DNA of 31,080 nt from Rickettsiales bacterium UBA4311 (GTDB lineage Bacteria > Pseudomonadota > Alphaproteobacteria > Rickettsiales > Deianiraeaceae): positions 154,647-185,726 of the forward strand of contig DGUL01000007.1 in the NCBI GenBank assembly GCA_002394665.1. Direction: 5' to 3'. The notes under the pieces are model-generated. The model saw nothing but the letters and a program-made list of their open reading frames with translations. It did not search any database and was not told where the DNA came from. Positions 17,027-26,117 of the stretch are shown here, piece by piece (position 1 is the first letter of the stretch; each line of letters starts with the position of its first letter). Made by a program: the position numbers and the translations under genes.

Positions 17027-18202
17027 TTAAATCTTCAACTTTTTTGTCAAGAAACCAACAATAAGACAAATTGGAACAATTATCACAATAAGCCCGATGT
17101 GATAAGAAAAAGATTTGGCTAAAAAACCTATAACCATAACATTAAACATTTGCAACATTGTGCCTATTGACAAGGCAAACGATGTCGCACTTCCGCGAAC
17201 TTTTTTATTTGAATATTCCTCAAACTTTCTTTCCGCAGAAACTTGAAATAAAGAATAAGTCATACAAGTAAAACAGCCGACAACGGCAAAAAACCAGACA
17301 TTGTAAATTACACCGGCAAGCAGAGCGAGCAATATTTGTACGAAAGAAATGCGAACACAATTTTTTACAGAAATACCACTCGGGAAAAACAAAATCGGTA
17401 TTGCCGTTCCTATTGCCATTGCTGTCGTCATAAACGTTGTATATTTCGCAACCTCTGCACCAGTCCAGCCGTTATCAACCAAAATCATATCACCAATAAT
17501 TATAAACAGCGGATATGTCATACATGACAGCACACCATAAAAAAGAATTAGATAAGTGAAAATACTGCTATTTTTCATACAAACAATAATTGATATAATA
17601 ATTTCTTTAATACTACTTGATTTAAATTGCTGAAAGCTTTCATCTTTGCCACTCGGAATAAAAATAAAGACAGAAACAATTGCTAATACTTGCAAAATTA
17701 CCCCTGCATAAATCAAAATTTTATAATCATAATACTTTAAAACAAGCGAGGCAGAATAAGACATAATAGCTATTGCGATATCCCAAACAAAATAATATGC
17801 ACTTGCAACACGCGGATAAATATGTAATTTATTGTTTAAGCTCAAAGTGTTATAAACATAAGAAGTATATTTCCCGTAAATAACTCCGCGAGAAATACCA
17901 AAAAGCATCATTGTTATAACAAAATTTATAAAAGTAGGATTTAATAAACACAAAGTTGCCAGAAAGCTTGCAACTCTTCCCACAAAGAAAACTAACCTCG
18001 CACCAAGTAAATCAAAGGCAAAACCGCTTAAATAGAGAAAAATAAACCAAAAAGCTGTTTGAATTGTATGCAAGCTTGAAATTTGTAATGCGTCCATTGA
18101 GCTTGCACGAAAATAAGGAGTAATTACTTGCCAAACGAGATAAACATTGAAAAAAGCGTATAAACTATTACTAATAACCAGCTTTTTTAGGCTGAAATTC
18201 AT
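17027..18202 (-). CDS. Major facilitator superfamily transporter
   Basis: A 391-residue polytopic membrane protein with about 12 hydrophobic helices. Between helices 2 and 3 is GFAFDLLGARLVF, which fits MFS motif A (G-x3-D-x2-G-x-R). A central cytoplasmic loop (IPSGKDESFQQFKSSS) separates two six-helix halves. The protein lacks features that would show its substrate. It could be a nutrient importer for a metabolically reduced bacterium or a drug/metabolite exporter. Its ATG overlaps the stop of the AddA-like gene (ATGA), which indicates translational coupling. It is last in the leftward cluster starting at clpX. Confidence 0.85.
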   Translation of the reverse strand: MNFSLKKLVISNSLYAFFNVYLVWQVITPYFRASSMDALQISSLHTIQTAFWFIFLYLSGFAFDLLGARLVFFVGRVASFLATLCLLNPTFINFVITMMLFGISRGVIYGKYTSYVYNTLSLNNKLHIYPRVASAYYFVWDIAIAIMSYSASLVLKYYDYKILIYAGVILQVLAIVSVFIFIPSGKDESFQQFKSSSIKEIIISIIVCMKNSSIFTYLILFYGVLSCMTYPLFIIIGDMILVDNGWTGAEVAKYTTFMTTAMAIGTAIPILFFPSGISVKNCVRISFVQILLALLAGVIYNVWFFAVVGCFTCMTYSLFQVSAERKFEEYSNKKVRGSATSFALSIGTMLQMFNVMVIGFLAKSFSYHIGLIVIIVPICLIVGFLTKKLKI

Positions 18203-20886
18203 AACTCACTCTCCGCAGGTTTTGAATTTAAAAATAATTGTCTATAAAAATAATCTTCTTGCCCTTTTCTGCCTACATCGCAAGTGTCGCCAATATAAAC
18301 CAGCCTTCGCCTTGCTCTCGTGATTGCCACATAAAACAACCTATATTTTTCGCTTTCCGTAAGCTCTTTATCTTCATCTATTGCTTCCAATAATTCCGCA
18401 CAATTATCATCATCTTCTTGCAATTTTGCGCCAGAAGCTTTATACCAAAAGCTATTGCCGAAAAACAAAAACTGTTCACCATTTGAGGCCTTATTTTTTG
18501 GTTTTAAAAAAATAACACTATCAAATTCCATTCCCTTTACCCCGTGGATTGTGCTTAAAAAAACTTTTGATTTTGTTTTGTGTTCGTCATTCGTTTGAAG
18601 TGTATCGTTTTTCTCATAATCCTCAAAATTATCGCTCCCAACGGCTTCAATAAAACCCCTTATGTCAAAATTATAGCTATCCTTATATTTCTCAATGCAG
18701 TATTTTAATAAATCAAAGGCATTGACATAATTCCCAAGTAGCTCGCCATTGCTTTCAATAATCAATTTAATTACACTAAAAACCTCTTCCGTGGATATGC
18801 AGGCAACGACTTTTTTCAATGTCTCAACCGCATACTTTACCTTTTGGTTTTCCTCTGCGTCAAGCAAAACCTGACTTTGTATTTTTTGCCACAAAGTATT
18901 TTCTATATCAATTCTCTTTCCACTTGTGCAAATATTTTGTAAAAGTTTGTCATCAAAACCAAAAAAATCGCTTTTCAATAAACAGGCAAGGTTCATGTTA
19001 TCTATTTGCAAACAAGCAAATTGAAAAAATGCCAACAAGTCATAAAAATAAATACTTCTACTTTCAAATTCTGGTTTCAATTCAACTTCAATATTGTGGT
19101 TTTTACGAAGTGCATTTACTATTTCAAAAATGTCTCCATTTGAATTTTTTGGGTATATCAAAGCCACACGATTATATTTTTTATCAACAATGCCGGCATC
19201 AATTTCTTCTTGATTTATCCTGACATATTCAGCGATTTCGCCAGCAACATTTTCGTTGCTTTTTTTTCTATTTTCCTGCTTTTCTCTTTCTTTGTTAATC
19301 CTCGCGAGCCATAAAGATTGTTCATTACTTCCTGCCAGTTCAGTGTTCTCATCTCTATCTTCCTGATTTTCTTCTTCGTCTTCGTTGCCGTAAAACTCTT
19401 CAATGTCTTTAAAAATTATACTTTTATCATAAGGCAAATTATAGCCATCCGCCTTATCTTTCACAATATTTTCATTAAAAATATGATTTATTTTTTCCTC
19501 GCCTTTTGTTGTAAAATTCCTTTTTGCTTTTTCGTTATTGCAAAACTTATCTGCAATTTCTAAAATAGGAGAAATTGAACGATATGAAACTAATAAATTG
19601 GCGTCATCAACAAAAATATGACCAAAATCGCAAGCTATTTTTCTAAAAACCTCCTTATTTCTCTCATATTCTTCAACTCTTGCTCCTTGAAATCTATAAA
19701 TTGACTGCTTTTTGTCTCCAACCACAAAAAAATTGCAACCACTACGTCTTACAATCTCCTCCACAATTTCCCAGCTTATTGGATTGGTGTCTTGTGCTTC
19801 ATCGAGCATTAAAAACTTTATTTTACTGCCAACGATTTCCCCGTTTTTCACCACCAAACTCCCACTTTTAATTGATTGCAGAGCTTGAAATAAAATATCG
19901 TCATAGGTTATGACTTCCATTTCTGTTTTAATTTTTTGATATTCAAAAAGCACAAAATAAGCAAATTGCAAAGTTGAAATTGTTGAGTTTATACCTATTT
20001 GACGAAGTTGCTCAACGAAATAATCCTGAATTTCCACCACAATTTTAGATGAACTTTTGTCAACTTTTTTCCTCCTCGTATTTGTTGTTGTTAAAACAAT
20101 GCTCCGCCAGTTTTCCAGCTTATGAAAATCGTAATGATTGCTATATTTTTTTTCAAACTCTTTCTCTCCAAGCACTTCAATGGCAAGGCTACATAAAAAC
20201 GGCAAATCGCATTGCTTTAATTCGTCTTGCAACTTTTTTCTTTTTTCAAAAAGAACAGGTTGATAATCCACGAACTTTGTCAGCCCGTTTGGCAAAAGCT
20301 CCTGCATTCTTTTAATGTCTATGCTTTCTAAAATTCTATTTGAGGAAAATCCGTTGCTATTTGGTTTTACAATCTTAGCAAACAACGACAAAAACGCATT
20401 TTGCTGTTTTATGATTTTATCAACAAGCTCGTAAAAAGAAGTTATATTCTCAACTTCCGACAAATTACTTAAAATGTTGGTAATGCTCTTTTTTAGCTCA
20501 ACATTTTCGCAAAATTCAAGACTTTTTATTATCTTCTCAATTATTTTTCGTTTTATTTTTTCATCACCATTAAAGATTTTTATATCCTTACTTATCTCGC
20601 CGTTTTGCTCTAAAAGATCTTTGCACATACTATGAATTGTGGAAATCTTTAATTGGTATCTTTTAAGAAAAAGCCCATTTTCTTTTGATAGACGCAAAAC
20701 TCTTTCAGCCATCTCGCTCGCCCCTGCTCGTGTGTATGTAATGCAAAAAATCTCCTCTGGTTTCAAACCACTTTTTAATAATGACAAAAACCTATTAACC
20801 AGATGAGTTGTCTTTCCACTGCCTGCATTTGCTGTAATCCAAAAGCTTTTTTTTAAATCATTCAAATCATTCTCCTCGTCTGCCAT
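18199..20886 (-). CDS. addA: AddA-like UvrD/Rep-family helicase without nuclease domain
   Basis: A superfamily 1 helicase related to the AddA subunit of the AddAB double-strand-break repair enzyme. In 895 residues it has Walker A NAGSGKT (20-26), motif Ia with CITYTRAGASEMAERV (AddA-like), motif II LDEAQDTN, motif III GDKKQSIYRFQGA, motif V STIHGVKGMEFD, and motif VI FYVAITRARRRLVY. Alphaproteobacterial AddA usually has about 1100-1200 residues with a C-terminal RecB-type nuclease; this protein ends about 40 residues after motif VI, so that domain is missing. A Glu/Asp/Lys/Asn-rich insert (about 490-545) lies mid-protein. The stop overlaps the MFS start. AddB is not in the window. UvrD-like paralogue is the alternative, but the motif context favours AddA. 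Confidence 0.8.
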   Translation of the reverse strand: MADEENDLNDLKKSFWITANAGSGKTTHLVNRFLSLLKSGLKPEEIFCITYTRAGASEMAERVLRLSKENGLFLKRYQLKISTIHSMCKDLLEQNGEISKDIKIFNGDEKIKRKIIEKIIKSLEFCENVELKKSITNILSNLSEVENITSFYELVDKIIKQQNAFLSLFAKIVKPNSNGFSSNRILESIDIKRMQELLPNGLTKFVDYQPVLFEKRKKLQDELKQCDLPFLCSLAIEVLGEKEFEKKYSNHYDFHKLENWRSIVLTTTNTRRKKVDKSSSKIVVEIQDYFVEQLRQIGINSTISTLQFAYFVLFEYQKIKTEMEVITYDDILFQALQSIKSGSLVVKNGEIVGSKIKFLMLDEAQDTNPISWEIVEEIVRRSGCNFFVVGDKKQSIYRFQGARVEEYERNKEVFRKIACDFGHIFVDDANLLVSYRSISPILEIADKFCNNEKAKRNFTTKGEEKINHIFNENIVKDKADGYNLPYDKSIIFKDIEEFYGNEDEEENQEDRDENTELAGSNEQSLWLARINKEREKQENRKKSNENVAGEIAEYVRINQEEIDAGIVDKKYNRVALIYPKNSNGDIFEIVNALRKNHNIEVELKPEFESRSIYFYDLLAFFQFACLQIDNMNLACLLKSDFFGFDDKLLQNICTSGKRIDIENTLWQKIQSQVLLDAEENQKVKYAVETLKKVVACISTEEVFSVIKLIIESNGELLGNYVNAFDLLKYCIEKYKDSYNFDIRGFIEAVGSDNFEDYEKNDTLQTNDEHKTKSKVFLSTIHGVKGMEFDSVIFLKPKNKASNGEQFLFFGNSFWYKASGAKLQEDDDNCAELLEAIDEDKELTESEKYRLFYVAITRARRRLVYIGDTCDVGRKGQEDYFYRQLFLNSKPAESEL

Positions 20887-20907
20887 AGTGTTTCACGAAA
20901 GGTTATT

Positions 20908-21831
20908 TTACAAATGGCTCACTTCGTCTTCGTAGACAAAAATACCGGAAAAATTTCCACTACAAAGCTCCTCTACAATATCAACGGTTTTCGGATCTAT
21001 AATATGAACGCCCTGTGTGCCATTTTTTATTGCTTCGGCACTTGCTTTTGCGACGTTTGAAAAATTCGCACTATATCCATCTTCACCTACAACTTCAACA
21101 ATACGATCGGCTCCATAAACGCAACCTTTTGGTATTTTCTTCTCATCGCTGTATGTAATTACGCACTTTAAAGCACCAAGCAAGCCAGCCAAACGAGCGG
21201 AAAAATACTTGCCTTCCATAACGTAATTTACTCCGTGAAAATCTCTTACTATTGGTGAAATTATTGGAATAATATCGGTTTTTAATATCTCATCCAACAA
21301 GCCGACACTTGTTTTTGAAGTTTTATTTTTAAAGCCAACATTATTGAAATTTCTCCTATCCTTTTCAAAAAATGCAAAATCATTTGCTCCTATATCTGCA
21401 AATTTAATTCCAAGAGTAGAGGCCGAAACGGCAAGAACATTTGCTCCAAAATTATCCATAACATCGTAAACTGCATTCAGGCCATTGTGTTTTATCAAAA
21501 CATCAACAACATCATAATCTTTTTCAATACTAACAGCAACATCATTGTCAAGCTTACTTTCAATACCGGAATTCTCGTATAAATATTTATTTACCTCGCT
21601 TCTTATGTCCATAACGAGAATAACAGAAACACCAACATATTTCATTAGTAAAATTTCTCGTAAAAAATTTTCAAGCAACTTACCGTCAGTGATGATTTTT
21701 TCATCTATACTTATTACCATCGTTTCGCCGTTTAGATATTTCAATTTTGGTAAAAAAGAAATAACATCAATTCCCCTTCTTCCTTCTTTATAAGTTTGAG
21801 ATTGACCGAAAAAGTTTATTATCTCTGCCAT
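20908..21831 (-). CDS. Degenerate ArgB-like amino-acid-kinase-fold protein
   Basis: A 307-residue protein whose overall pattern follows N-acetylglutamate kinase/synthase. It shows the first strand, the VGVSVILVMD strand, GLNAVYDVMDNFGANVLAVSA, DIIPIISPIVRD-HGVNYVMEG, ALKCVITYSDEK, and a C-terminal AEAIKNGTQGVHIID resembling the ArgA/ArgB end. The nucleotide-site signatures are changed. The KYGG motif reads VISIDEK (S41, D43, E44) and HGGGP reads MDIRSE (75-80). Catalysis as a kinase is therefore doubtful. ATG at 21831 is preferred over an in-frame TTG 15 bases earlier, which would add only Phe residues. It lies between coaE (82-base gap) and the AddA-like gene (21-base gap), with no other arginine gene in view. 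Role unknown: regulatory or pseudoenzyme function is possible. Confidence 0.65.
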   Translation of the reverse strand: MAEIINFFGQSQTYKEGRRGIDVISFLPKLKYLNGETMVISIDEKIITDGKLLENFLREILLMKYVGVSVILVMDIRSEVNKYLYENSGIESKLDNDVAVSIEKDYDVVDVLIKHNGLNAVYDVMDNFGANVLAVSASTLGIKFADIGANDFAFFEKDRRNFNNVGFKNKTSKTSVGLLDEILKTDIIPIISPIVRDFHGVNYVMEGKYFSARLAGLLGALKCVITYSDEKKIPKGCVYGADRIVEVVGEDGYSANFSNVAKASAEAIKNGTQGVHIIDPKTVDIVEELCSGNFSGIFVYEDEVSHL

Positions 21832-21913
21832 AAAAAAGAAAAACAAAGCAAAGGTCGGCTATTTGCTTTTTTTTTAAAATCAAGACAAACGAACAAGGCA
21901 AATAATTGAAAAA

Positions 21914-22519
21914 TCAAATTCTTTTTTGCTTTTTAATGGAGCTTAAAACGTCTTCAAGCTTTTTTCTTAATTCTTCCTTTGAGCCGTTGTTTTTTACAAC
22001 AAAATCGGCCATAGCGATTTTTTTGCTGTCCGATAATTGATTTTTGGAAATTTCAAAAAAATCATCCTGTTTTCTGTCTTGTGATTTTGTATTTAAAAAC
22101 CTTTCAACTCTGACATCCAGGCCGGCGGTTATTAAAACGGAATAGTCAAACTCGCTGATAAGTTTTTTTTCAAACAACAACGGCGTTTCGCATACGGCAA
22201 AAAGAACTCCTTTATTTTCCGATATCTTAAAAAATTCTTTTCTTACACTCTTGATCGCAGGATGAATTATACTTTCAAGTTTTGCTCTTTTTATTTTGTC
22301 ATTAAAAACAATTTTCCCCAACATTTTACGATTTACAACCCCTCTGTCATCCACACAACCGAAATGTGTCTTAATCATCGCGACAATTTTGCTATTTTTC
22401 TCAAAAAGCCTATGAACAACATCGTCGCTCGAAAACGTTGCACATCCAAGACTTTTAAAAATACTTAAAGCGGTGCTTTTGCCACTTGCTAAACCACCGG
22501 TTAAACCTATCCTTATCAT
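21914..22519 (-). CDS. coaE: Dephospho-CoA kinase
   Basis: CoaE catalyses the last step of coenzyme A synthesis, phosphorylating dephospho-CoA. In 201 residues it has P-loop GGLASGKS at 8-15, SSDDVVHRL (the family aSDxxah segment), the LESIIHPAIK lid region, ETPLLFEKK (vPLLFE) and DFVVKNNGS near the end. Length and order are normal. The start is ATG at 22519, eight bases after the clpX stop, so they are probably cotranscribed. The gap to the next gene downstream (21832-21913) holds no recognisable terminator. Confidence 0.94.
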   Translation of the reverse strand: MIRIGLTGGLASGKSTALSIFKSLGCATFSSDDVVHRLFEKNSKIVAMIKTHFGCVDDRGVVNRKMLGKIVFNDKIKRAKLESIIHPAIKSVRKEFFKISENKGVLFAVCETPLLFEKKLISEFDYSVLITAGLDVRVERFLNTKSQDRKQDDFFEISKNQLSDSKKIAMADFVVKNNGSKEELRKKLEDVLSSIKKQKRI

Positions 22520-22527
22520 TATAAAAA

Positions 22528-23910
22528 TTATCCAACTTTTCTATCCTTTAATTTATCTCCAAAATCGTCTTTTTTGCTTTTATTGTCATCTTTTTTTTTC
22601 TTGTCGTCTTTTTCGAAAAAGCCTTTCACCTTTGTAATTTCCTGAATATTGTCCCCTTTTTTTTCTATCAAGAAATCATTGTCTTCTCTCTTAACTCCAA
22701 CTTCCTTCCAGCTACTTTTCGGAACATCATACATTGTATCAAGCAATACTTTTTCAACAAGAGAACGCAAACCACGGGCACCTGATTTTTTTTTCATACT
22801 CTTCTCCGCAATCAATTTTAATGCTTCTTCTTCAAAATTTAACGAAATCTTATCCATCTCAAAAAGCTTTTTATATTGCTTTACAATCGCATTTTTTGGT
22901 TTTGTTAAAATATTCACCAAATCATCCTCATCCAAAGAATCAAGAACAGCTATAATTGGCAAACGACCTATAAGTTCAGGGATTAAGCCGTATTTCGTAA
23001 GGTCGTCGCTATTGATTTTTTTCATTATCTTCATATTTTCTTTTTCATTATCTTTGCTTTTCACATCAGCTATGAAGCCTATTGAACTTTTTGCAACTCT
23101 TCTGCCGATTATTTTGTCAATGCCCTCAAAAGCTCCACCGCAAATAAATAAAATGTTTTTTGTATTTATATTGTATCTCTCACTATTTGGATGTTTTCTG
23201 TCGCCCTCTTTGTTAACACTCGCTGTTGTTCCTTCTATAATTTTTAGAAGAGCTTGTTGAACTCCCTCCCCTGATACATCTCGCGTTATTGACGGACTTT
23301 CGCTTTTCCTGCCGATTTTATCAATCTCATCAATATAAACAATCCCCTTTTCTGCTTTTTTTACATCACCATTTGCGTTTTGTATCAATCTTTGCAAGAC
23401 ATTCTCGACGTCGTCGCCAACATATCCCGCTTCTGTTAAAGTTGTAGCGTCTGCTATTGCAAAAGGAACATCAAGTAATTTTGCCAATGTTTGAGCCAAT
23501 AGTGTTTTTCCACAGCCAGTTGGGCCAATCAATAAAACATTTGATTTTGTTATTTCAACATCATCTTCAATTTTCTCCTTTTCCAAGTATTTTAACCTCT
23601 TGTAATGATTATAAACAGCAACCGATAAAACCTTTTTTGCATAATCTTGCCCAATGATGTAAGAGTCCAAAAACTTTTTAATTTCCGACGGAGAAGATAG
23701 TTTATTTTCACCACTATTATTTTTTATTTCCTCATTCTCCTTATGGAATAAATTCTTTACCGGCATTGTTTCAAGTCCTAATAACCCAACGCAAACCTTT
23801 ACACATTCGTTGCAAATATTCACATCTGGGCCAGTTATTAAAGTCTCAACTTCCGCCTTAGAAGACCCACAAAAGGAGCAATATCTATTTCTTCTTATTT
23901 CATCACTCAT
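22528..23910 (-). CDS. clpX: ATP-dependent Clp protease ATP-binding subunit ClpX
   Basis: An AAA+ unfoldase that feeds substrates to ClpP. With ATG at 23910 the product has 460 residues. A further in-frame ATG at 23952 would add 14 hydrophobic residues that other ClpX proteins lack. The zinc-binding domain has C11, C14, C33 and C36. Walker A GPTGCGKT is at 129-136, followed by AGYVGDDVEN (pore region), Walker B IVYIDEID (190-197), RDVSGEGVQQALLKI, and the IGFI stretch near the ClpP-contact IGF loop. The final 35 residues (KDDKKKKDDNK and onward) are a Lys/Asp-rich tail not usual for ClpX. clpP and lon, normally next to it, are absent. First gene of a leftward cluster. Confidence 0.96.
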   Translation of the reverse strand: MSDEIRRNRYCSFCGSSKAEVETLITGPDVNICNECVKVCVGLLGLETMPVKNLFHKENEEIKNNSGENKLSSPSEIKKFLDSYIIGQDYAKKVLSVAVYNHYKRLKYLEKEKIEDDVEITKSNVLLIGPTGCGKTLLAQTLAKLLDVPFAIADATTLTEAGYVGDDVENVLQRLIQNANGDVKKAEKGIVYIDEIDKIGRKSESPSITRDVSGEGVQQALLKIIEGTTASVNKEGDRKHPNSERYNINTKNILFICGGAFEGIDKIIGRRVAKSSIGFIADVKSKDNEKENMKIMKKINSDDLTKYGLIPELIGRLPIIAVLDSLDEDDLVNILTKPKNAIVKQYKKLFEMDKISLNFEEEALKLIAEKSMKKKSGARGLRSLVEKVLLDTMYDVPKSSWKEVGVKREDNDFLIEKKGDNIQEITKVKGFFEKDDKKKKDDNKSKKDDFGDKLKDRKVG

Positions 23911-24036
23911 AAAATAAGTTGCAAACAACAAACGGCAACAAGCCATAAGCATTATATTTTCTCTTTTATATTTTGCAACGATTTATTTTATATCCTTTCT
24001 TCAATTGCCAAAATCCATTTTTTTGAGAAAACACTT

Positions 24037-24048
24037 GATTTTAAAATC
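24037..24048. other. 12-base palindrome in the clpX-rpsA divergent gap
   Basis: GATTTTAAAATC is a perfect palindrome in the 166-base region between the divergent clpX and rpsA genes, 29 bases before the rpsA start. It is A+T-rich and could be chance. It could also be a small operator, or overlap the rpsA promoter, since TTGATT at 24035 resembles a -35 box. Confidence 0.25.
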
Positions 24049-24076
24049 GTGCATAAAAAGTTGTACTTGTACTTGA

Positions 24077-25753
24077 ATGTCATCAGAGATGGATGTAAAG
24101 AAAACCGACTTGGTTTATGCTTATTTTGAGAGCTTTGTAAATAGTAATATCAACTCCGTTGGTAAAGTCGTGAAAGGAAAAGTCGTCAACATTGATCGCA
24201 AAAAAGGAATTGTCGTTGTCGAGGCTGGATTGCGTTGTGATGCTGTCTTATCTATAAAAGAATTTTATCGTAAAGGCGAAGGAGAAAATTTACAAATTGG
24301 CGACACAGTTGATTTATACGTCACAAGCAACGACAATATTGGAAAAACTTCGCTTTTAAGCCGTGAAAACGCAATAAGAGAGGAATCAAAATTAAAAGTC
24401 TTTGAAGCACTTGAAAAAGATGAAGTCATTGAAGGTATTCCATTTGCAAAAGTAAAAAGTGGTCTGTCTGTTGATATAGACGGCTTTATTGCCTTCCTGC
24501 CCGGTAGTCAAATCAGCGCAGATGGTATTTTAAATGAAGACGAATTGATTGGAAAGAGGCAAAAATTTAAAGTCGTCAGCTTTGATGGAAAAAATGCAGT
24601 TTTATCACGTAAGATGGTCTTAGACGAGAATTATAAAGGCGAAAGAGAAGCGTTCTACGAAACACATCAAGAGGGCTCAATTATAGAGGGTAAAGTTAGA
24701 AATTTAACGGATTATGGTATTTTTATAGACCTCGGCTTCGGTGTTGATGCTTTGGTACATTTGTCCGATATATCTTGGAATAAAATTAGTCATCCTTCAG
24801 AGGTTGTGAACATCGGAGACGTCGTAAAAGCAAAAATAATCAAATTTGACAAGGAAAACAATAAAATTGCTGCAAATATGAAAGTTTTGACAGAAAATGA
24901 TTGGTTAAAATCTGTTAAGGTTGAAATCGGTACAACTCTTAAAGGTAAAATTTCGAAAATTGATAAATATGGAATTTTTGTTGATTTCCCAGACAATCTT
25001 AGCGGTTTGGTTCATATGTCTGAAATCTCTTGGGAAAACGGCAAAACTGACAAGCTTGCACAATATAATGTCGGCGACGAAATAGAGACAATGGTTATTG
25101 ATATAGACGGAGAAAGACAAAAGTTGGTCTTGTCAATCAAGAGGCTTTTGAGAAATCCATTTAAAGAATTTGCCGATCAAAATACATTCGGGGCACAATT
25201 TGAAGGTGAAATTACAAAAATTATAGACTACGGCTTTTTTGTTGCTGTCAATGAAATTGAGGGTTTCGTAAGCATTGATAATCTTGGCTGGCTTGTTGCA
25301 ACGGATATTTTATCAACTTACAAAGTCGGCGACAAGGTTAAAGTTGTTTATTTGTCAATAGATGATAAATTCACAAAAATCGCTTTCGGCGTCAAGCAAC
25401 TTACAGAAAATCCATTTGAAAAAGAAAACAATCCTTTCGTTGTCGGCAAAACGATCACTTGTGAGGTTTTGGCTTTAAGACCAGATGGAATAAATGTCAA
25501 AGCTGGCGACGGAGTTTATGCTATGATTAAAAAATCAAACCTTTCTCGCGAAAGACTAGATCAAAGAATTGATAGGTTCACAATCGGTGATAAGGTTGAT
25601 GCAAAAATATTAGCTCTTGATATAAATTCAAAAAAGTTAATTTTGTCAATAAAAGATCTTGAAGAAGATGAATATAAGAAAATCATTGAAAAATATGGTT
25701 CAGAAGATACAGGTGCGTCAATTGCAGATGTTCTTGGTATTAAGGTGAAGTAA
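24077..25753 (+). CDS. rpsA: 30S ribosomal protein S1
   Basis: S1 binds A/U-rich mRNA leaders and brings them to the 30S subunit. At 558 residues it is full length, with six S1 OB-fold repeats. Repeats 3 and 4 are the clearest (EGKVRNLTDYGIFIDLG with VHLSDISWNKISHP; KGKISKIDKYGIFVDFP with VHMSEISWENG). Repeats 1 and 2 are divergent, as usual, and repeats 5 and 6 end at LSIKDLEEDEY. ATG at 24077 matches the family N-terminus. It is preceded by TTGTAC twice in tandem, with no Shine-Dalgarno. Having full S1 is consistent with the apparent scarcity of Shine-Dalgarno sites in this window. cmk, often upstream, is not present. Confidence 0.96.
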   Translation: MSSEMDVKKTDLVYAYFESFVNSNINSVGKVVKGKVVNIDRKKGIVVVEAGLRCDAVLSIKEFYRKGEGENLQIGDTVDLYVTSNDNIGKTSLLSRENAIREESKLKVFEALEKDEVIEGIPFAKVKSGLSVDIDGFIAFLPGSQISADGILNEDELIGKRQKFKVVSFDGKNAVLSRKMVLDENYKGEREAFYETHQEGSIIEGKVRNLTDYGIFIDLGFGVDALVHLSDISWNKISHPSEVVNIGDVVKAKIIKFDKENNKIAANMKVLTENDWLKSVKVEIGTTLKGKISKIDKYGIFVDFPDNLSGLVHMSEISWENGKTDKLAQYNVGDEIETMVIDIDGERQKLVLSIKRLLRNPFKEFADQNTFGAQFEGEITKIIDYGFFVAVNEIEGFVSIDNLGWLVATDILSTYKVGDKVKVVYLSIDDKFTKIAFGVKQLTENPFEKENNPFVVGKTITCEVLALRPDGINVKAGDGVYAMIKKSNLSRERLDQRIDRFTIGDKVDAKILALDINSKKLILSIKDLEEDEYKKIIEKYGSEDTGASIADVLGIKVK

Positions 25754-25863
25754 ATAACAGCTTTGCTATACCTATATATTTAGTTCACCTATCAGGAGCT
25801 CATAAAAAAGCTTTTATTGGTATTTTTTGAAGTTTTTTTTTAGCATTTTGACTTTGTGTTTTC

Positions 25864-25885
25864 CTCGCAAGTAGCGCTTTGCGAG
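25864..25885. other. Hairpin in the rpsA-fusA spacer
   Basis: CTCGCAA (25864-25870) and TTGCGAG (25879-25885) form a seven-base stem around GTAGCGCT. It is more GC-rich than its surroundings. No T-run follows on either strand, so it is not a standard terminator. It could be a leader structure or a protein-binding site. The remainder of the 364-base spacer is A/T-rich with homopolymer T-runs near 25827-25841. Confidence 0.4.
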
Positions 25886-25905
25886 AGAAAATATTGAATT
25901 GGTAT

Positions 25906-26073
25906 ATGAATGAAAAAAGTGCATTCTTTGCACCAGTTTCCGATGTCCATTTAAATTTTCATATGGCACTACACAACCCAAACTTTAAATCTTACCAATA
26001 CATAAAAGAGGTGTCAGTCCTTTTGCAAGACGATACACAACAAACAAAAACGTTGGAGCCTGAAATATCTTGA
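25906..26073 (+). CDS. Small hypothetical protein between rpsA and fusA
   Basis: A 55-codon frame from ATG, beginning MNEKSAFFAPVSDVHLNF and ending EPEIS. A TTG nine codons upstream would lengthen it into the hairpin. The composition is mixed and polar, closer to a real soluble protein than most spacer frames, and there is no signal or membrane segment. No family is recognised. It ends 44 bases before fusA, and no Shine-Dalgarno is seen. Confidence 0.3.
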   Translation: MNEKSAFFAPVSDVHLNFHMALHNPNFKSYQYIKEVSVLLQDDTQQTKTLEPEIS

Positions 26074-26117
26074 TTTTTATTTTAATAAATTTTTTCTTTT
26101 TTAGATTTTGAGCTTTT

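Noticed and set aside
20889..20897. TGTTTCACG, half of a parS site, near the AddA-like start
   Set aside because: The other half (TGAAACA) is missing; AAAGG follows. A half-site in a gap upstream of one gene is not enough.
22649..23260. Long plus-strand open frame inside clpX
   Set aside because: It is the complement of conserved ClpX ATPase motifs and its Phe/Ser-rich product is a composition artefact.
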